From positions 682,001 to 746,000 of the forward strand of contig NZ_JACBZL010000001.1 of assembly GCF_013408445.1 (NCBI RefSeq): a DNA stretch of 64,000 nt, in the 5' to 3' direction. This document shows, piece after piece, positions 17,383 through 26,842 of the stretch. Under the pieces are notes generated by a model. That model had not been told where the DNA came from. It was given only the letters and a program-made list of their open reading frames with translations, and searched no databases. Position 1 is the stretch's first letter. Each line of letters begins with the position of its first letter. The translations under genes were made by a program, and so were the position numbers. This DNA comes from Corynebacterium tuberculostearicum (lineage in GTDB: Bacteria > Actinomycetota > Actinomycetes > Mycobacteriales > Mycobacteriaceae).

Positions 17383-18306
17383 ATGCCTGTAAAGTGTCCC
17401 GACGTGTTGTGGATTCTCTTAGGCATTTTCGCCGGACTCGTTCTACCCGTTCAGACCCTGGTTAATACGCGCCTTCGCGCATCTACTGGCACGCCGTTTT
17501 CCTCGTCGCTCATCTCGTTTGCCGTGGGCACGTTGACGTTGCTTGTCATTGCAACAGCCGTCACCGGCGGCGAGTTTGGCATTTCCCGTGCCTTTGGGGA
17601 ACCGCTGTGGGTTTGGTTCGGTGGCCTGCTCGGCGTGGTTGCGCTTACTGGAAATATCCTGTTGTTTCCTCATCTGGGCGCGGTCCAGACCGTAGTCCTT
17701 CCCATCGCGGGCCAAATCATGATGGGCCTTGTCATCGATCACTTTGGGCTGTTTGACTCCCCCACTTCCCCACTGTCCCTGATTCGCACTCTAGGGGCAC
17801 TAGTTGTTCTCGGTGGAGTGATTTCTATTGTCGCCAGCCCCGGCGCGCCAACGAAGCAAGAAGACAGCGCTATGGCGTTGTGGCTGTGGCGCCTCGCAGG
17901 CTTTGTCTTTGGTTGCTTTACCGCAAGCCAATCCGCCATTAACGGCCACCTGGGCCAGATTACCGGGTCGCCCGTTAGTGCGGCTTTGGTGTCTTTTAGC
18001 ATTGGCGTTTCCGCGCTCGTAATGCTCAATATTGTTTTGCGCTGGCGCCCTCGCATTGAGCGTCCCGAGGGAAAGGCTAACCCGTGGTGGATGTGGGCAG
18101 GCGGCGCCTTGGGAGCCTTGTTTGTCTTTGGCAACGCGGCCTTAGTACCGCAGATTGGCACTGGGCTTACTGTGGTGGCAACCCTTCTTGGTTCCATGTT
18201 GGGCTCCGTGCTCATTGATCGGATGCGGGGTGCCCGCGTCGCCATGCGCCAGGTAGCCGGCATTGCAGTGATCTTGGTTGGCGTAATACTCATCCGCCTG
18301 GTGTAA
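17383..18306 (+). CDS. DMT-superfamily transporter, duplicated DUF606/YdcZ type
   Basis: About 307 aa with ten hydrophobic segments in two repeated halves. Both halves carry similar motifs: GLVLPVQTLVNTRLRASTGTPFSSSLISFAVGT in the first and GCFTASQSAINGHLGQITGSPVSAALVSFSIGV in the second. Each is followed by GNxxL(V/F)P and a G-rich span. This is the two-domain form of the YdcZ family of inner-membrane drug/metabolite transporters; the substrate is unknown. The start is unsure: ATG at 17383 lies straight after the tRNA terminator with no ribosome site, while TTG 17365 and GTG 17404 are also in frame. Confidence 0.8.
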   Translation: MPVKCPDVLWILLGIFAGLVLPVQTLVNTRLRASTGTPFSSSLISFAVGTLTLLVIATAVTGGEFGISRAFGEPLWVWFGGLLGVVALTGNILLFPHLGAVQTVVLPIAGQIMMGLVIDHFGLFDSPTSPLSLIRTLGALVVLGGVISIVASPGAPTKQEDSAMALWLWRLAGFVFGCFTASQSAINGHLGQITGSPVSAALVSFSIGVSALVMLNIVLRWRPRIERPEGKANPWWMWAGGALGALFVFGNAALVPQIGTGLTVVATLLGSMLGSVLIDRMRGARVAMRQVAGIAVILVGVILIRLV

Positions 18307-18378
18307 GCCCCTCTCCTGTAGCTATGCCCGGTACTTTGCCGTGCTGGGTATCTGGTGCCTTGACTAGGCTGGGAAGGC

Positions 18379-19065
18379 ATGGATATCTCTTCGCTATTGG
18401 GCCCCGATTCCGGTGATGTATTCACCGTCCGCACGAATATGGTCAGCACGCTAACAGGATCGGCAACCATGAACCATGTATCCGAAGACATGGGAAATGA
18501 CACTGATGGGCAGCTTTTTGCTGCGCTACGTAATTGGGCAGACGTCGTGCTGGTGGGCGCGCAAACGGTGCGCGCGGAGGACTACTCCGGAGTAAAACCT
18601 AACGGGGATGGTTCGCGGCCGGCTCCTATTGCCGTGCCTTCCCGCAGCCTTGATTTCGATATCACCTCGGACTTCTTCACGGATTTTACTACACCGCCCA
18701 TCATCCTGATCCCCCATAGCAGCCGGGACAATCAAGAGCTCGCAAAGCGCATCGCGACCATCGAATCCACAGGCGCGGAAGTCTGCGATGCTGGCGAAGG
18801 AACCGTGCAGGACTACATTTCCGTCTTAAAGGACCGCGGGTTTAAGCGCGTGCTCTGCGAGGGCGGGCCAGGAATGATTGGGCAGTTGGTAGATGTCGAT
18901 GCCATCGACCAGATGTATCTGACCCTGGACCCACATCTATCCACCGGTGTGGAAACTCCCATGGCGACGTTTAAGGGCGAGCATTCCCATCGCCGCATGC
19001 AGTTAGAAAATGTCGCGGCCGATCACGATGGCACGGTGTTTCTGCGGTATTCCCGCGCCCGCTAG
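18379..19065 (+). CDS. RibD C-terminal-domain pyrimidine reductase-like protein
   Basis: A 228-aa protein with the RibD_C/dihydrofolate-reductase-like fold: FTVRTNMVSTLTGS at the start, ALRNWADVVLVGAQTVRAEDYSGVKP for NADPH binding, and VLCEGGPGMIGQLVDVDAIDQMYLTL. The deaminase domain of full RibD is absent, so it is either a stand-alone riboflavin-type reductase or a related enzyme of unknown substrate. It is followed at 18 nt by aftC. TAGGCT 8 nt before the ATG could serve as a -10 for a leaderless transcript, but GGGAAGG is also a possible ribosome site. Confidence 0.8.
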   Translation: MDISSLLGPDSGDVFTVRTNMVSTLTGSATMNHVSEDMGNDTDGQLFAALRNWADVVLVGAQTVRAEDYSGVKPNGDGSRPAPIAVPSRSLDFDITSDFFTDFTTPPIILIPHSSRDNQELAKRIATIESTGAEVCDAGEGTVQDYISVLKDRGFKRVLCEGGPGMIGQLVDVDAIDQMYLTLDPHLSTGVETPMATFKGEHSHRRMQLENVAADHDGTVFLRYSRAR

Positions 19066-19069
19066 GCCG

Positions 19070-19075
19070 TAGACT
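19070..19075 (+). promoter_or_regulatory. TAGACT -10 box for a leaderless aftC transcript
   Basis: TAGACT ends 8 nt before the GTG start of aftC and no Shine-Dalgarno sequence is present, so the transcript may begin at or near the start codon. Confidence 0.45.
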
Positions 19076-19083
19076 AAGGGGCC

Positions 19084-20235
19084 GTGAATTCCCGAATCAA
19101 TGCCGCTGCCTGGCCCGTGGCCATCCTGCTTGTTGTGCATCGCGTGTTCATCATCGCGCGCAATGGCACGCCGACGGATGATTTCACCACCGTGTATAAC
19201 GCTGTGGCACGCATGTCCACTGGCCAGCCGGTCTATGAGCAGGCTTATAACCACGTGGACCCACTGTACCTGTATACCCCGGGGGCCACGCTGCTGCTCG
19301 CACCGCTAGCTCATATTGATTTTTCGTTGGCACGGGGACTATTCATCGTCGCCAACGCGGCTGCAATCGTGGCAGCGCTAGCGGTGCTCACCCTTACGGT
19401 GGGCCGCACACTTACTTCGGCAGTGTGGCCAGTATCCATCGCTTTGGCCTTTGTCACCGAATCGGTGACCAATACACTCGCATTTACCAATATCAACGGC
19501 ATTCTCTTGCTATGCATGGCCGTGTTCTTGTGGGCTTTCGTGCGCGCCGAGCGCACCCCATGGCTGGGCTGGGTGGCAGGCGTGGTCATTGGCTTGGCCA
19601 TCGTCATTAAGCCGCAATTTGCGCCATTGCTCTTCCTGCCCTTGGTCAAGCTGCAATGGCGCAGTCTTGCTACCGGCATTGGCGTACCGGTAGTTCTCAA
19701 CCTCCTAGCGTGGCCGCTCGTGCCGGGCGCTAGCGGCTTTGTGGATAAGCTCCTGCCCTACCTCTCAGAAACCCGTGACTATGCCAATTCCTCCTGGGCA
19801 GGCTTCCACGCCTACGTTGACTTTGGTGCGGGACTGTATTGGACCGTGTGGTTGATATTTGCCGCGCTTTCGGCTGCAGCGATTCTCGGGCTTTTGCGCT
19901 GGCGCAACTCCGACACGACCTTGTGGGCACTGACGACCAGCGGGGCAATCATGGTGGGTATCTTCTTCCTGTCTTCCCTTGGCCAGCAGTATTACTCCAT
20001 GTGGCTATTCCCATTGATGTTTACTGTGGTGCTCAAGCGTTCGGTTTTCCATTCCGCGGGCGCGTGGTTTGCGGCCTTCCTCTATTTGGCTCCCGTTTCC
20101 TGGGCGTCTACAGCGCACCCGGATGCTGGTCGGTGGATGAATTTTTTCACGGCCACAGCGGGATGGGCGCTGCTTATCGTCGCAATTTTCGCTACGGTCG
20201 CCGGCTGGTGGCGTGCCGCGCGCAGCACGGTTTAG
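19084..20235 (+). CDS. aftC: Arabinofuranosyltransferase AftC-like GT87 membrane enzyme
   Basis: A 383-aa GT-C protein with about ten membrane spans. The acidic first loop (NGTPTDDFTTVYNAVARMSTGQPVYEQAY) and VVIGLAIVIKPQFAPLLFLPL are typical of DUF2029 enzymes. In mycolate-producing bacteria the copy next to msrB and hemQ is AftC, which adds the alpha-1,3 branch-forming arabinofuranose from decaprenyl-phosphoryl-arabinose to arabinogalactan and lipoglycans. The assignment rests on family plus this neighbourhood. The stop codon TAG is the first half of a probable -10 box for msrB. Confidence 0.82.
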   Translation: MNSRINAAAWPVAILLVVHRVFIIARNGTPTDDFTTVYNAVARMSTGQPVYEQAYNHVDPLYLYTPGATLLLAPLAHIDFSLARGLFIVANAAAIVAALAVLTLTVGRTLTSAVWPVSIALAFVTESVTNTLAFTNINGILLLCMAVFLWAFVRAERTPWLGWVAGVVIGLAIVIKPQFAPLLFLPLVKLQWRSLATGIGVPVVLNLLAWPLVPGASGFVDKLLPYLSETRDYANSSWAGFHAYVDFGAGLYWTVWLIFAALSAAAILGLLRWRNSDTTLWALTTSGAIMVGIFFLSSLGQQYYSMWLFPLMFTVVLKRSVFHSAGAWFAAFLYLAPVSWASTAHPDAGRWMNFFTATAGWALLIVAIFATVAGWWRAARSTV

Positions 20236-20238
20236 ACT
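20233..20238 (+). promoter_or_regulatory. TAGACT -10 box of msrB, overlapping the aftC stop codon
   Basis: TAGACT lies 6 nt before the msrB ATG with no ribosome-binding site between. Its first three bases are the stop codon of aftC. Confidence 0.45.
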
Positions 20239-20244
20239 CGGCCC

Positions 20245-20667
20245 ATGACCGATTTCAAGCTCATTGCCGATACCGAATGGCGCCAGCGCTTAAGCCCCGA
20301 GGAATACTACGTCCTGCGCGAAGCCGGCACCGAGCCGCCCCACGTAGGCGAGTACACCAATACCACCACCGAGGGGGTCTATTCTTGCCGCGCGTGTGGA
20401 ACGGAGCTTTTCCGCTCTACAGAGAAGTTTGAGTCCCACTGCGGCTGGCCTTCCTTTTTCTCCCCACTCGCAGGGGACAAAATCATTGAGCGCGAAGACA
20501 ATTCGCTCGGCATGCGCCGCGTAGAGGTTCTGTGTGCCAACTGCGAATCTCACCTGGGGCACGTCTTTGAGGGTGAGGGCTACGATACCCCCACCGACTT
20601 GCGCTATTGCATCAACTCCATCTGCCTGGACTTGGAGGAAAAGCCGGTAGAAGATGGCACCGCCTAA
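20245..20667 (+). CDS. msrB: Peptide methionine-R-sulfoxide reductase MsrB
   Basis: A 140-aa enzyme that reduces methionine-R-sulfoxide in proteins. The zinc-binding pairs CRAC and CANC are present, along with the signature FESHCGWPSFF and SHLGHVFEGEG. The catalytic Cys is in RYCINS. The length is normal for a single-domain MsrB. It follows aftC by 9 nt and is convergent with hemQ. Confidence 0.95.
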   Translation: MTDFKLIADTEWRQRLSPEEYYVLREAGTEPPHVGEYTNTTTEGVYSCRACGTELFRSTEKFESHCGWPSFFSPLAGDKIIEREDNSLGMRRVEVLCANCESHLGHVFEGEGYDTPTDLRYCINSICLDLEEKPVEDGTA

Positions 20668-20685
20668 GGAGGCATGCACAAGAAA

Positions 20686-20732
20686 GCGCGCCCCGTCAGC
20701 AGCCTAACGTGCAGGCTAGTGACGGGGCGCGG
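20686..20732 (-). terminator. Terminator between msrB and hemQ
   Basis: CGCGCCCCGTCA (20687-20698) pairs perfectly with TGACGGGGCGCG (20720-20731). On the minus strand it is followed by TTTCTTGTG, so it best fits hemQ, though it may also stop msrB transcripts. Confidence 0.75.
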
Positions 20733-20738
20733 CTAAGT

Positions 20739-20754
20739 GGGGACGTCGCCAAGC
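20739..20754 (+). repeat. Copy 2 of intergenic GGGG(A)C(G/A)TCG(C/G)CAAGC motif
   Basis: GGGGACGTCGCCAAGC lies between convergent msrB and hemQ. The following bases let CGTCGCC pair with GGCGGCG (20768-20774) around an inner AGCAG/CTGCT stem. Confidence 0.5.
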
Positions 20755-20780
20755 AGGGCTACTGCTGGGCGGCGTTACTT

Positions 20781-21482
20781 TTAGGGCAGAACTGCGATGA
20801 GCTCTGCTACGTCCTTGACGCGGCGGCCGGTGTGGAAGGGAATCTCCTCGCGCACGTGGTGGCGGGCCTCGGTGTAGCGCATCAGGTACATCAGGTCGAC
20901 GATGCGGTGGAGCTCATCCGCCTCGAAGGCCAAAATCCACTCATAGTCACCCAGGGCAAAGGCTGGGACGGTATTTGCACGCACATCGGGGTAGTCGCGC
21001 GCCTGCATACCGTGCTCCATGAGGATGCGGCGGCGCTTTTCATCATCCATGGTGTACCAGTCATAAGAGCGCACGAAGGGGTACACCGAGATCCACTCCT
21101 TGGGCTCCTCACCCATGATGAAGGAGGGCAGGTGGGACTTATTGAACTCTGCTGGACGGTGCAAGGCATTGCCCACCCAGGTCACTTCGCTTACCTGGCC
21201 CAGGGTGGTCTCGCGGCGGAAGTCCCCGAAGACCTTTTGTAGGTCAGAGAATTCCTCGGCGTGCCACCAGATCATGAAGTCGGCGGAATCGCGCATAGCC
21301 GTGAGGTCGTAAATGCCGCGCACGGTTACCTTTGCGGCTTTTTCCACGCCGGCAAAGAACTCCTGCGCTTGGGCGATGATCTCCGCTCGCTCGGTGCCGA
21401 GCGCGCCCAGAATCACCTTAAAAACTGCGTGCTGGGAATATTGCTGAACCGCGTTGAGTTCCTTGTAATCAAGCTTCGCCAT
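20781..21482 (-). CDS. hemQ: Coproheme decarboxylase HemQ/ChdC (chlorite-dismutase family)
   Basis: A 233-aa enzyme that uses peroxide to convert coproheme III to haem b, the last step of the coproporphyrin-dependent pathway of actinobacteria. Visible features are [19 protein letters not shown], the probable haem-ligand His in NKSHLPSF, and the tyrosine-containing [11 protein letters not shown] segment, where the radical-forming Tyr of actinobacterial ChdC lies. ATG at 21482 is supported by AAAGGAG 7 nt upstream and by the family N-terminus [11 protein letters not shown] longer open frame upstream is not conserved-looking. Confidence 0.94.
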   Translation of the reverse strand: MAKLDYKELNAVQQYSQHAVFKVILGALGTERAEIIAQAQEFFAGVEKAAKVTVRGIYDLTAMRDSADFMIWWHAEEFSDLQKVFGDFRRETTLGQVSEVTWVGNALHRPAEFNKSHLPSFIMGEEPKEWISVYPFVRSYDWYTMDDEKRRRILMEHGMQARDYPDVRANTVPAFALGDYEWILAFEADELHRIVDLMYLMRYTEARHHVREEIPFHTGRRVKDVAELIAVLP

Positions 21483-21637
21483 TGCGTTCTCCTTTGCAGA
21501 AGCCTTTGGGTTAACGAACATATCCATCATAAGTTGGATATGAAACCTTGTCACTTCTCGACCATAAGGAGGACGACACGCCTCCGCATCGGCGCGCCTC
21601 CCCCAGCTAGAGGACGCGAAACTATAGCTTGAACGTC

Positions 21638-22288
21638 GTGAGCAATTCCGAATCGACCACCCCACGCAGCGCCGAGGCCTCCGCCCCCACCCCTTTGCAC
21701 GGGCAGGCGGAAAGCCACGAGCCAGCTACCCCCGCCGCTTTCACCCAAGCAGTGGAGTCCATGCACGCGGCCGACCTGCGCCCTGAGATAACCCTAGGCT
21801 CCATTCGCCCACCGCAACGCCTTGCGCCGTTTAGCCACGCAATCGGCCTCGAGGTGGGAAACGAAGATAACCCAGATATCGTGCCCACCGATGCAGAGGG
21901 TGACGCCTTTGGTCGCCTCATCCTGCTCCACGATCCAGGCGCCGAGGAAGCTTGGGAGGGCGCCATGCGCCTTGTGGCCTATATCCAGGCGGATATGGAT
22001 GATGCCGTAGCCGGCGATCCACTCTTGCCCGATGTGGCGTGGCAGTGGCTCAACGAGGGCTTAGAAAAGGAAGGGGCCGGCCACACGAATTTGGGCGGCA
22101 CCGTCACTTCCACCGCGTCCGTGCGTTTTGGCGAGATTGGCGGGCCACCGCGCGCCTACCAGATCGAAATGCGCGCTTCGTGGACTGCCGAAGGCCTCGA
22201 TCTCGCACCCCACGTGCAGGCCTTTGCCCAGGTATTGGCCAACGTTGCCGGACTACCCCCTGAGGGCGTCACCGAGCTCGGCCGCTAA
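21638..22288 (+). CDS. DUF3000-family protein
   Basis: About 216 aa. After a disordered N-terminus of roughly 30 residues the conserved DUF3000 core runs from [36 protein letters not shown] to [27 protein letters not shown]. Function is unknown; the family is confined to actinobacteria and often precedes an RNase D-like gene, as here, where the next start lies 1 nt after its stop. GTG at 21638 is preferred; TTG at 21629 is also in frame. No clear ribosome site is seen. Confidence 0.85.
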   Translation: MSNSESTTPRSAEASAPTPLHGQAESHEPATPAAFTQAVESMHAADLRPEITLGSIRPPQRLAPFSHAIGLEVGNEDNPDIVPTDAEGDAFGRLILLHDPGAEEAWEGAMRLVAYIQADMDDAVAGDPLLPDVAWQWLNEGLEKEGAGHTNLGGTVTSTASVRFGEIGGPPRAYQIEMRASWTAEGLDLAPHVQAFAQVLANVAGLPPEGVTELGR

Positions 22289-22289
22289 T

Positions 22290-23534
22290 ATGCCAGAATT
22301 GCGCAGCCGGCCGCTCGAGGGCATCCCGCCGGTTCTTGCCACCCCGGAGGAATTCACCGCTGCCGCAGCCCGCCTCGCCGCGGGTACGGGCCCCTTTGCC
22401 ATCGATACCGAGCGCGCCTCCGGCTATCGCTACGATGATCGCGCCTTCGTAGTGCAAATTCGCCGCCGCGGCGCGGGCACGATGCTTTTTGCCCCTGAGG
22501 GCCACCGCGAGGAGCTCACGACCGCCCTTGCCCCAGTGCTCAACGGCACGGAGTGGATTATTCACGCCGCCCATTCGGATTTGCCTTGCCTCGGGTGGCT
22601 CGGTCTATTTCCTGGCTCTATCTTTGACACGGAACTAGCGGCGCGGCTCGCGGGATTTGAACGGCCCAATCTGGGCACTATGGTCGCAAAGCTTTTTGAC
22701 GTCGAATTGGAAAAGGGCTACGGCGACGCCGACTGGTCCACCCCGCAGCTCAGCGAGGAACTCAAGGCATACGCCGCGCTCGATGTGGAACTGCTCCTCG
22801 AGCTGGCCGAATCTCTGCGCGATATCTTGGCCGAACAAGACAAGATGGACTGGGCTTTAGAGGAATTTTCCACCATAGTCCAAGAACATTCCGGAGACTT
22901 CGCTCCCCAGCCGCACACGTGGCGCGATCTGAAGGGCATCTCCAGTTTGCGCAGCAGCCGTCAGCTCGCCGCTGCTCGGGCGCTGTGGCTCAAGCGTGAC
23001 GCTATCGCTCGGCGCACAGATACTGCGCCCGGCCGGGTATTAGCGAATAAGACGCTGGTAGAAATTGCGCGCACCCTTCCCACCACCGCCGGCGAACTTA
23101 CCCGCGTCAAGGGATTTCCTCGTCGGCGCAAGGGCGCGACTGCCCGGTGGATGGCTGTACTTAATCAAGCGCGCACCGTTCCCCCGCAGCAACGGCCTCG
23201 CGTCCATCGCGCCCCACAACCGGTTCCTTCCAAGACCGTCTGGACCAAGGACTACCCGGACCTATGGGAGATATACCAAACTATCCGCGCGGACATCGCC
23301 GATCTCGCGACCGAACTCGGGATGCCATCCGAACTTCTTATCCGCCCTGCCGCTGTGCGTGCAGCGGTATGGGCGAAGGTAGGTGTGCGCGCCAATAAGC
23401 GCCACCGCGGATCTGATTCTGTCGCCGGCGCCATTCGCCAGCCAGGCGACGTCGCTGCCTTCCTCCGCGCGGAGGGCGCGCGCGAATGGCAAATAGAAAT
23501 GACCGCCCCGATTATCGTGGACGGTCTTTTCTAG
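22290..23534 (+). CDS. rnd: RNase D-like 3'-5' exonuclease with HRDC domain
   Basis: A 414-aa protein. The DEDD exonuclease motifs are FAIDTERASGYRY (Asp, Glu), IIHAAHSDLPCLGWLG (Asp) and AYAALDVELLLEL (Tyr/Asp, DEDDy class). An HRDC domain follows at about residues 215-295 (LRSSRQLAAARALWLKRDAIARRTD...). It should trim RNA 3' ends, for example tRNA precursors. ATG at 22290 is chosen over the longer frame because it begins right after the DUF3000 stop and fits the usual N-terminus. Confidence 0.9.
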   Translation: MPELRSRPLEGIPPVLATPEEFTAAAARLAAGTGPFAIDTERASGYRYDDRAFVVQIRRRGAGTMLFAPEGHREELTTALAPVLNGTEWIIHAAHSDLPCLGWLGLFPGSIFDTELAARLAGFERPNLGTMVAKLFDVELEKGYGDADWSTPQLSEELKAYAALDVELLLELAESLRDILAEQDKMDWALEEFSTIVQEHSGDFAPQPHTWRDLKGISSLRSSRQLAAARALWLKRDAIARRTDTAPGRVLANKTLVEIARTLPTTAGELTRVKGFPRRRKGATARWMAVLNQARTVPPQQRPRVHRAPQPVPSKTVWTKDYPDLWEIYQTIRADIADLATELGMPSELLIRPAAVRAAVWAKVGVRANKRHRGSDSVAGAIRQPGDVAAFLRAEGAREWQIEMTAPIIVDGLF

Positions 23535-23554
23535 GAATATTTAGCAGGCTAGAT

Positions 23555-25480
23555 TTAGTTCTCTTCTCCTCGCGCGTTGGCATCAGCGGTGAGGTTTGCT
23601 AGCCACTCGCGTATCGACGCCGCCATAAGCTCAGGCGTCAACCCGAACTCTTCCAAAACCTCGCCGCGGGAGCCGTGCTTAGGGAAATACCCCGGAACGC
23701 CGAGTCGGCGCACAGGAGTATCGACCTCGGCTGCGCTGAGGGCCTCCGAAATCATGGAGCCAATACCGCCGCGTACAAGGCCGTCTTCTGCCGTTACCAC
23801 CAAGTCGTGGTCAGCGGCGAGAGCCACCACAGAGCTTGCCACCGGCGCTACCCAACGCGGGTCAACAACGGTAACGTTCACGCCCTGTTCGCCCAGCTGC
23901 TTCGCAGCCTCGATGCTGCGGGCGGACATGGCACCGATGGAAACGATGAGCACCTCGGGGGTGTCCTCGCCGGCATCGGCTTCGCCATAGTGCAGGATGT
24001 CTACGCCATCGCCCAACGTATCCACCGCTTCCATATCCGGCAGCAGGTTGCCCTTAGGGAAGCGGACCACGGACGGGCCAGATTCAATCTCTAGCGACTC
24101 ACGGAAGAGCTCCCGCAGGCGCGCGCCATCGCGCGGGGCGGCAATGTGCATTCCTGGCACGATGCTCATGAGCGCCATATCCCACACGCCATTGTGCGAA
24201 GCGCCATCGGAACCGGTAACTCCGGAACGGTCAAGCACGATGGTTACCGGCAGCTTTAGCAGCGCAATATCCATAATGACCTGATCTACGGCGCGGTTTA
24301 AGAAGGTGGAATATACCGCCACGACGGGGTGCATCCCGCCAAGCGCCAAACCAGAGGCAGAGGTCATTGCGTGCTGCTCGGCAATTCCCACATCAAAGAA
24401 TCGCTCTGGGAAGCGCTCTTGGAAGGGAGCGAGCCCAGTAGGACCGGCCATGGCAGCGGTAATGGCCACGATGTCATCGCGCTTTTCGGCAGCGGCCACT
24501 AGCTCTTCGGAAAAGGCAGCCGTCCAACCAGGTTGCTTGGTGCCCTTAGCCACGCCGGTGACCGGATCGATAGCACCGGTGGAGTGCATCTGGTCCTTCG
24601 GCTCATTGACAGCCGGGGCAAAACCGTGGCCCTTTTCTGTTACCACGTGCACGATGATGGGCCCGTCATAATCGCGGGCATAAGTCAGGGCATGTACCAA
24701 GCTATCGATATCGTGGCCATTGATGGGGCCGATGTACTTCATGCCCAGTTCCGGGAACATCTCGGTAGGCAAGACGGTGGACTTGACGCCTTCCTTCATG
24801 GCGTGCAAGGCATCAAAGGCACGCTCGCCTACCCATCCCATTTGCTTCAAGCGGCGCTTGCCCTGTTCCATGAGCTCGTCATACCCATGCTGGGAGCGGA
24901 TGCGGCCAAGGTTTTCGGAAATGCCACCGATGGTGGGCGAATAGCTACGGCCGTTGTCATTGACCACGATGACCGCATTGCGGCCCTTGTCCTCCGAGAT
25001 ATTATTTAACGCCTCCCAGCACATGCCGCCGGTCAGGGCGCCATCGCCGACAACACCGATGACATTGCGGTGACCGTCGCCGCGAATCTTGAAGGCCTTA
25101 GACAAGCCATCAACCGTAGACAGCGACGCCGAAGCGTGGGAGGACTCGGTCCAGTCATGCTCGGACTCGCCGCGGTCCGTATACCCCGAAAGGCCGTCCT
25201 TTTGCCGCAAGGTATCGAATTGATCCGTGCGCCCAGTCAGCATCTTATGCACATAGGACTGGTGCGAAGTGTCAAAAATAATGGGCTCACGCGGAGAGTC
25301 AAATACACGGTGCAACGCAATGGTCAATTCCACCACGCCCAAGTTAGGCCCCAGATGTCCGCCCGTGACGGAGACCTTGTCAATGAGGCGCTGCCTAATC
25401 TCTGCCGCCAGCTCCTCAAGCTTGTCTGCAGACAGCGCCTTGAGGTCCTGCGGCGAGTTAATGGTATCCAAGATAGTCAT
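23555..25480 (-). CDS. dxs: 1-Deoxy-D-xylulose-5-phosphate synthase
   Basis: A 641-aa thiamine-diphosphate enzyme that condenses pyruvate and glyceraldehyde-3-phosphate in the first step of the MEP isoprenoid pathway, source of the polyprenyl carriers used by the GT87 enzymes. The ThDP motif is [16 protein letters not shown]. Other family blocks are [26 protein letters not shown] and [23 protein letters not shown] at 25480 gives the usual [16 protein letters not shown] start. It is convergent with rnd. Confidence 0.96.
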   Translation of the reverse strand: MTILDTINSPQDLKALSADKLEELAAEIRQRLIDKVSVTGGHLGPNLGVVELTIALHRVFDSPREPIIFDTSHQSYVHKMLTGRTDQFDTLRQKDGLSGYTDRGESEHDWTESSHASASLSTVDGLSKAFKIRGDGHRNVIGVVGDGALTGGMCWEALNNISEDKGRNAVIVVNDNGRSYSPTIGGISENLGRIRSQHGYDELMEQGKRRLKQMGWVGERAFDALHAMKEGVKSTVLPTEMFPELGMKYIGPINGHDIDSLVHALTYARDYDGPIIVHVVTEKGHGFAPAVNEPKDQMHSTGAIDPVTGVAKGTKQPGWTAAFSEELVAAAEKRDDIVAITAAMAGPTGLAPFQERFPERFFDVGIAEQHAMTSASGLALGGMHPVVAVYSTFLNRAVDQVIMDIALLKLPVTIVLDRSGVTGSDGASHNGVWDMALMSIVPGMHIAAPRDGARLRELFRESLEIESGPSVVRFPKGNLLPDMEAVDTLGDGVDILHYGEADAGEDTPEVLIVSIGAMSARSIEAAKQLGEQGVNVTVVDPRWVAPVASSVVALAADHDLVVTAEDGLVRGGIGSMISEALSAAEVDTPVRRLGVPGYFPKHGSRGEVLEEFGLTPELMAASIREWLANLTADANARGEEN

Positions 25481-25618
25481 GGAGCGGCCTTCAACTCCTT
25501 CTGTGCTTAGTTCTTCTTTTCTACCGTACCCGCGGCGGGCGGTGAATATTATATCGGTCAATGTTCCGAGAACAGCGCGGCAACGTGCCGCACCCCGCCC
25601 CGGAGCCCTTTTAGCTCA

Positions 25619-26842
25619 TTAGGCAGGGGTGATAAGCGCAATCGTTTCAAAGTGGTGTGTTCCGGGGAACGCGTTAATCAGCGCCATCTTTTCTATTCCG
25701 TATCCGTGCTGGTTCCAGTATCCCAAGTCGCGCGCGAAGGTGGCGGGGTCACATCCCACGTGAACGACCGTCTGGGGTGCAGCGGCCGCCACGGAACGAA
25801 TCACATCCTCCCCTGCTCCGGTGCGCGGCGGATCAAGGACTACAGCGCCAGGCTTGGGAAGCTGTGCGGCGACTTGCTCGACCTTCGCGGACTTTACTTC
25901 CACATCGCAGTCCGCCAGGCCGGCCTGTTCCCCGGCCGTAGCCGCTGGTGAGTAATCCACGGAGATAACCTTGCCCTGCACGGCGTGGGCCAATACTGGA
26001 ACGAAGAGGCCAACGCCACCGTAGAGATCCCAGGCGGTGTGCTCTTGGTACTCGCGGCCCCCGAGCCACTCCGCTATCAGATCGGTATACGCGGCCGGTG
26101 CGTGACTGTGGGCCTGCCAAAAGGCCGTAGCAGGAAAGCTAAACGTCCGCCCGTCGACATGCTCGTGCACCTTGCCGCTGCCTTCTACCACCTCACGGAT
26201 GGTCTCCACGCGGCGCCCGCGCGGGGCCTTGCGGGTTTCTACCACGTGGCGGTTGCCATCGCCATCGAGAACGGCAATGACCTCGGCGCCTGGGGTAAAC
26301 CGGCGCGCGCCCTCTCCAACGAGCCCCTCTGCCAATCCCGGAGCGAGCTGCGTACAAGCAGCGCCCGTAACAAGCTCATTGGACCGACGCTGACGGGTTC
26401 CGGCGCGCCCTTGCTTGTCGACGCCCCACCTCACCCGCGTGCGCCATCCCCGAACCGGCTCTAGGGTGTGCTGCTCAATGTTCAGTTCCTCGCCAGTGAC
26501 AACGCCGGTGCGGCGCAGCTGCTCCGACAAGCTCTCTGCCTTGATTCCGGTTTCGGCCGCGGGATCCAGCTCGGCGAAATCACAGCAGCCAGCTCCTTGC
26601 GCGGCCGCAGGACAAGACGAGGGAACGCGCAACGCCCCAGGGCTTAGTACGCTTTCCAGCTCTGCCTTAATGAACGACTTCTTTACACGGCCGGCCGTAG
26701 CTTTTACAACGTCGCCGGGAAAAGCGCGAGGAACGAATACCACTCGCCCATCCGACGCCTGGCCAATTCCTTCCCCGCCGTGCGCCATGCGGTCAATGGT
26801 GACCTCAAGACTATCGCCACGGCTCATCGTTGATTCAGTCAT
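25619..26842 (-). CDS. TRAM-domain RNA (uracil-5-)-methyltransferase-like protein
   Basis: A 407-aa class I SAM methyltransferase of the RumA/TrmA family. An N-terminal TRAM domain (EVTIDRMAHGGEGIGQ...VVFVPRAFPGDVV) is followed by a Cys-containing stretch (CPAAAQGAGCCDFAELD). The SAM site is AWDLYGGVGLFVPVLA. Catalytic motifs are DPPRTGAGEDV and the nucleophile Cys in VHVGCDPATFARDL. The target nucleotide, tRNA or rRNA, is not decidable. The start overlaps the DUF3159 gene by 8 nt. Confidence 0.9.
   Translation of the reverse strand: MTESTMSRGDSLEVTIDRMAHGGEGIGQASDGRVVFVPRAFPGDVVKATAGRVKKSFIKAELESVLSPGALRVPSSCPAAAQGAGCCDFAELDPAAETGIKAESLSEQLRRTGVVTGEELNIEQHTLEPVRGWRTRVRWGVDKQGRAGTRQRRSNELVTGAACTQLAPGLAEGLVGEGARRFTPGAEVIAVLDGDGNRHVVETRKAPRGRRVETIREVVEGSGKVHEHVDGRTFSFPATAFWQAHSHAPAAYTDLIAEWLGGREYQEHTAWDLYGGVGLFVPVLAHAVQGKVISVDYSPAATAGEQAGLADCDVEVKSAKVEQVAAQLPKPGAVVLDPPRTGAGEDVIRSVAAAAPQTVVHVGCDPATFARDLGYWNQHGYGIEKMALINAFPGTHHFETIALITPA

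Noticed and set aside
18365..18370. TAGGCT before the RibD-like gene as another leaderless promoter
   Set aside because: A GGGAAGG ribosome site lies between it and the ATG, so the case is weaker than the four TAGACT genes.
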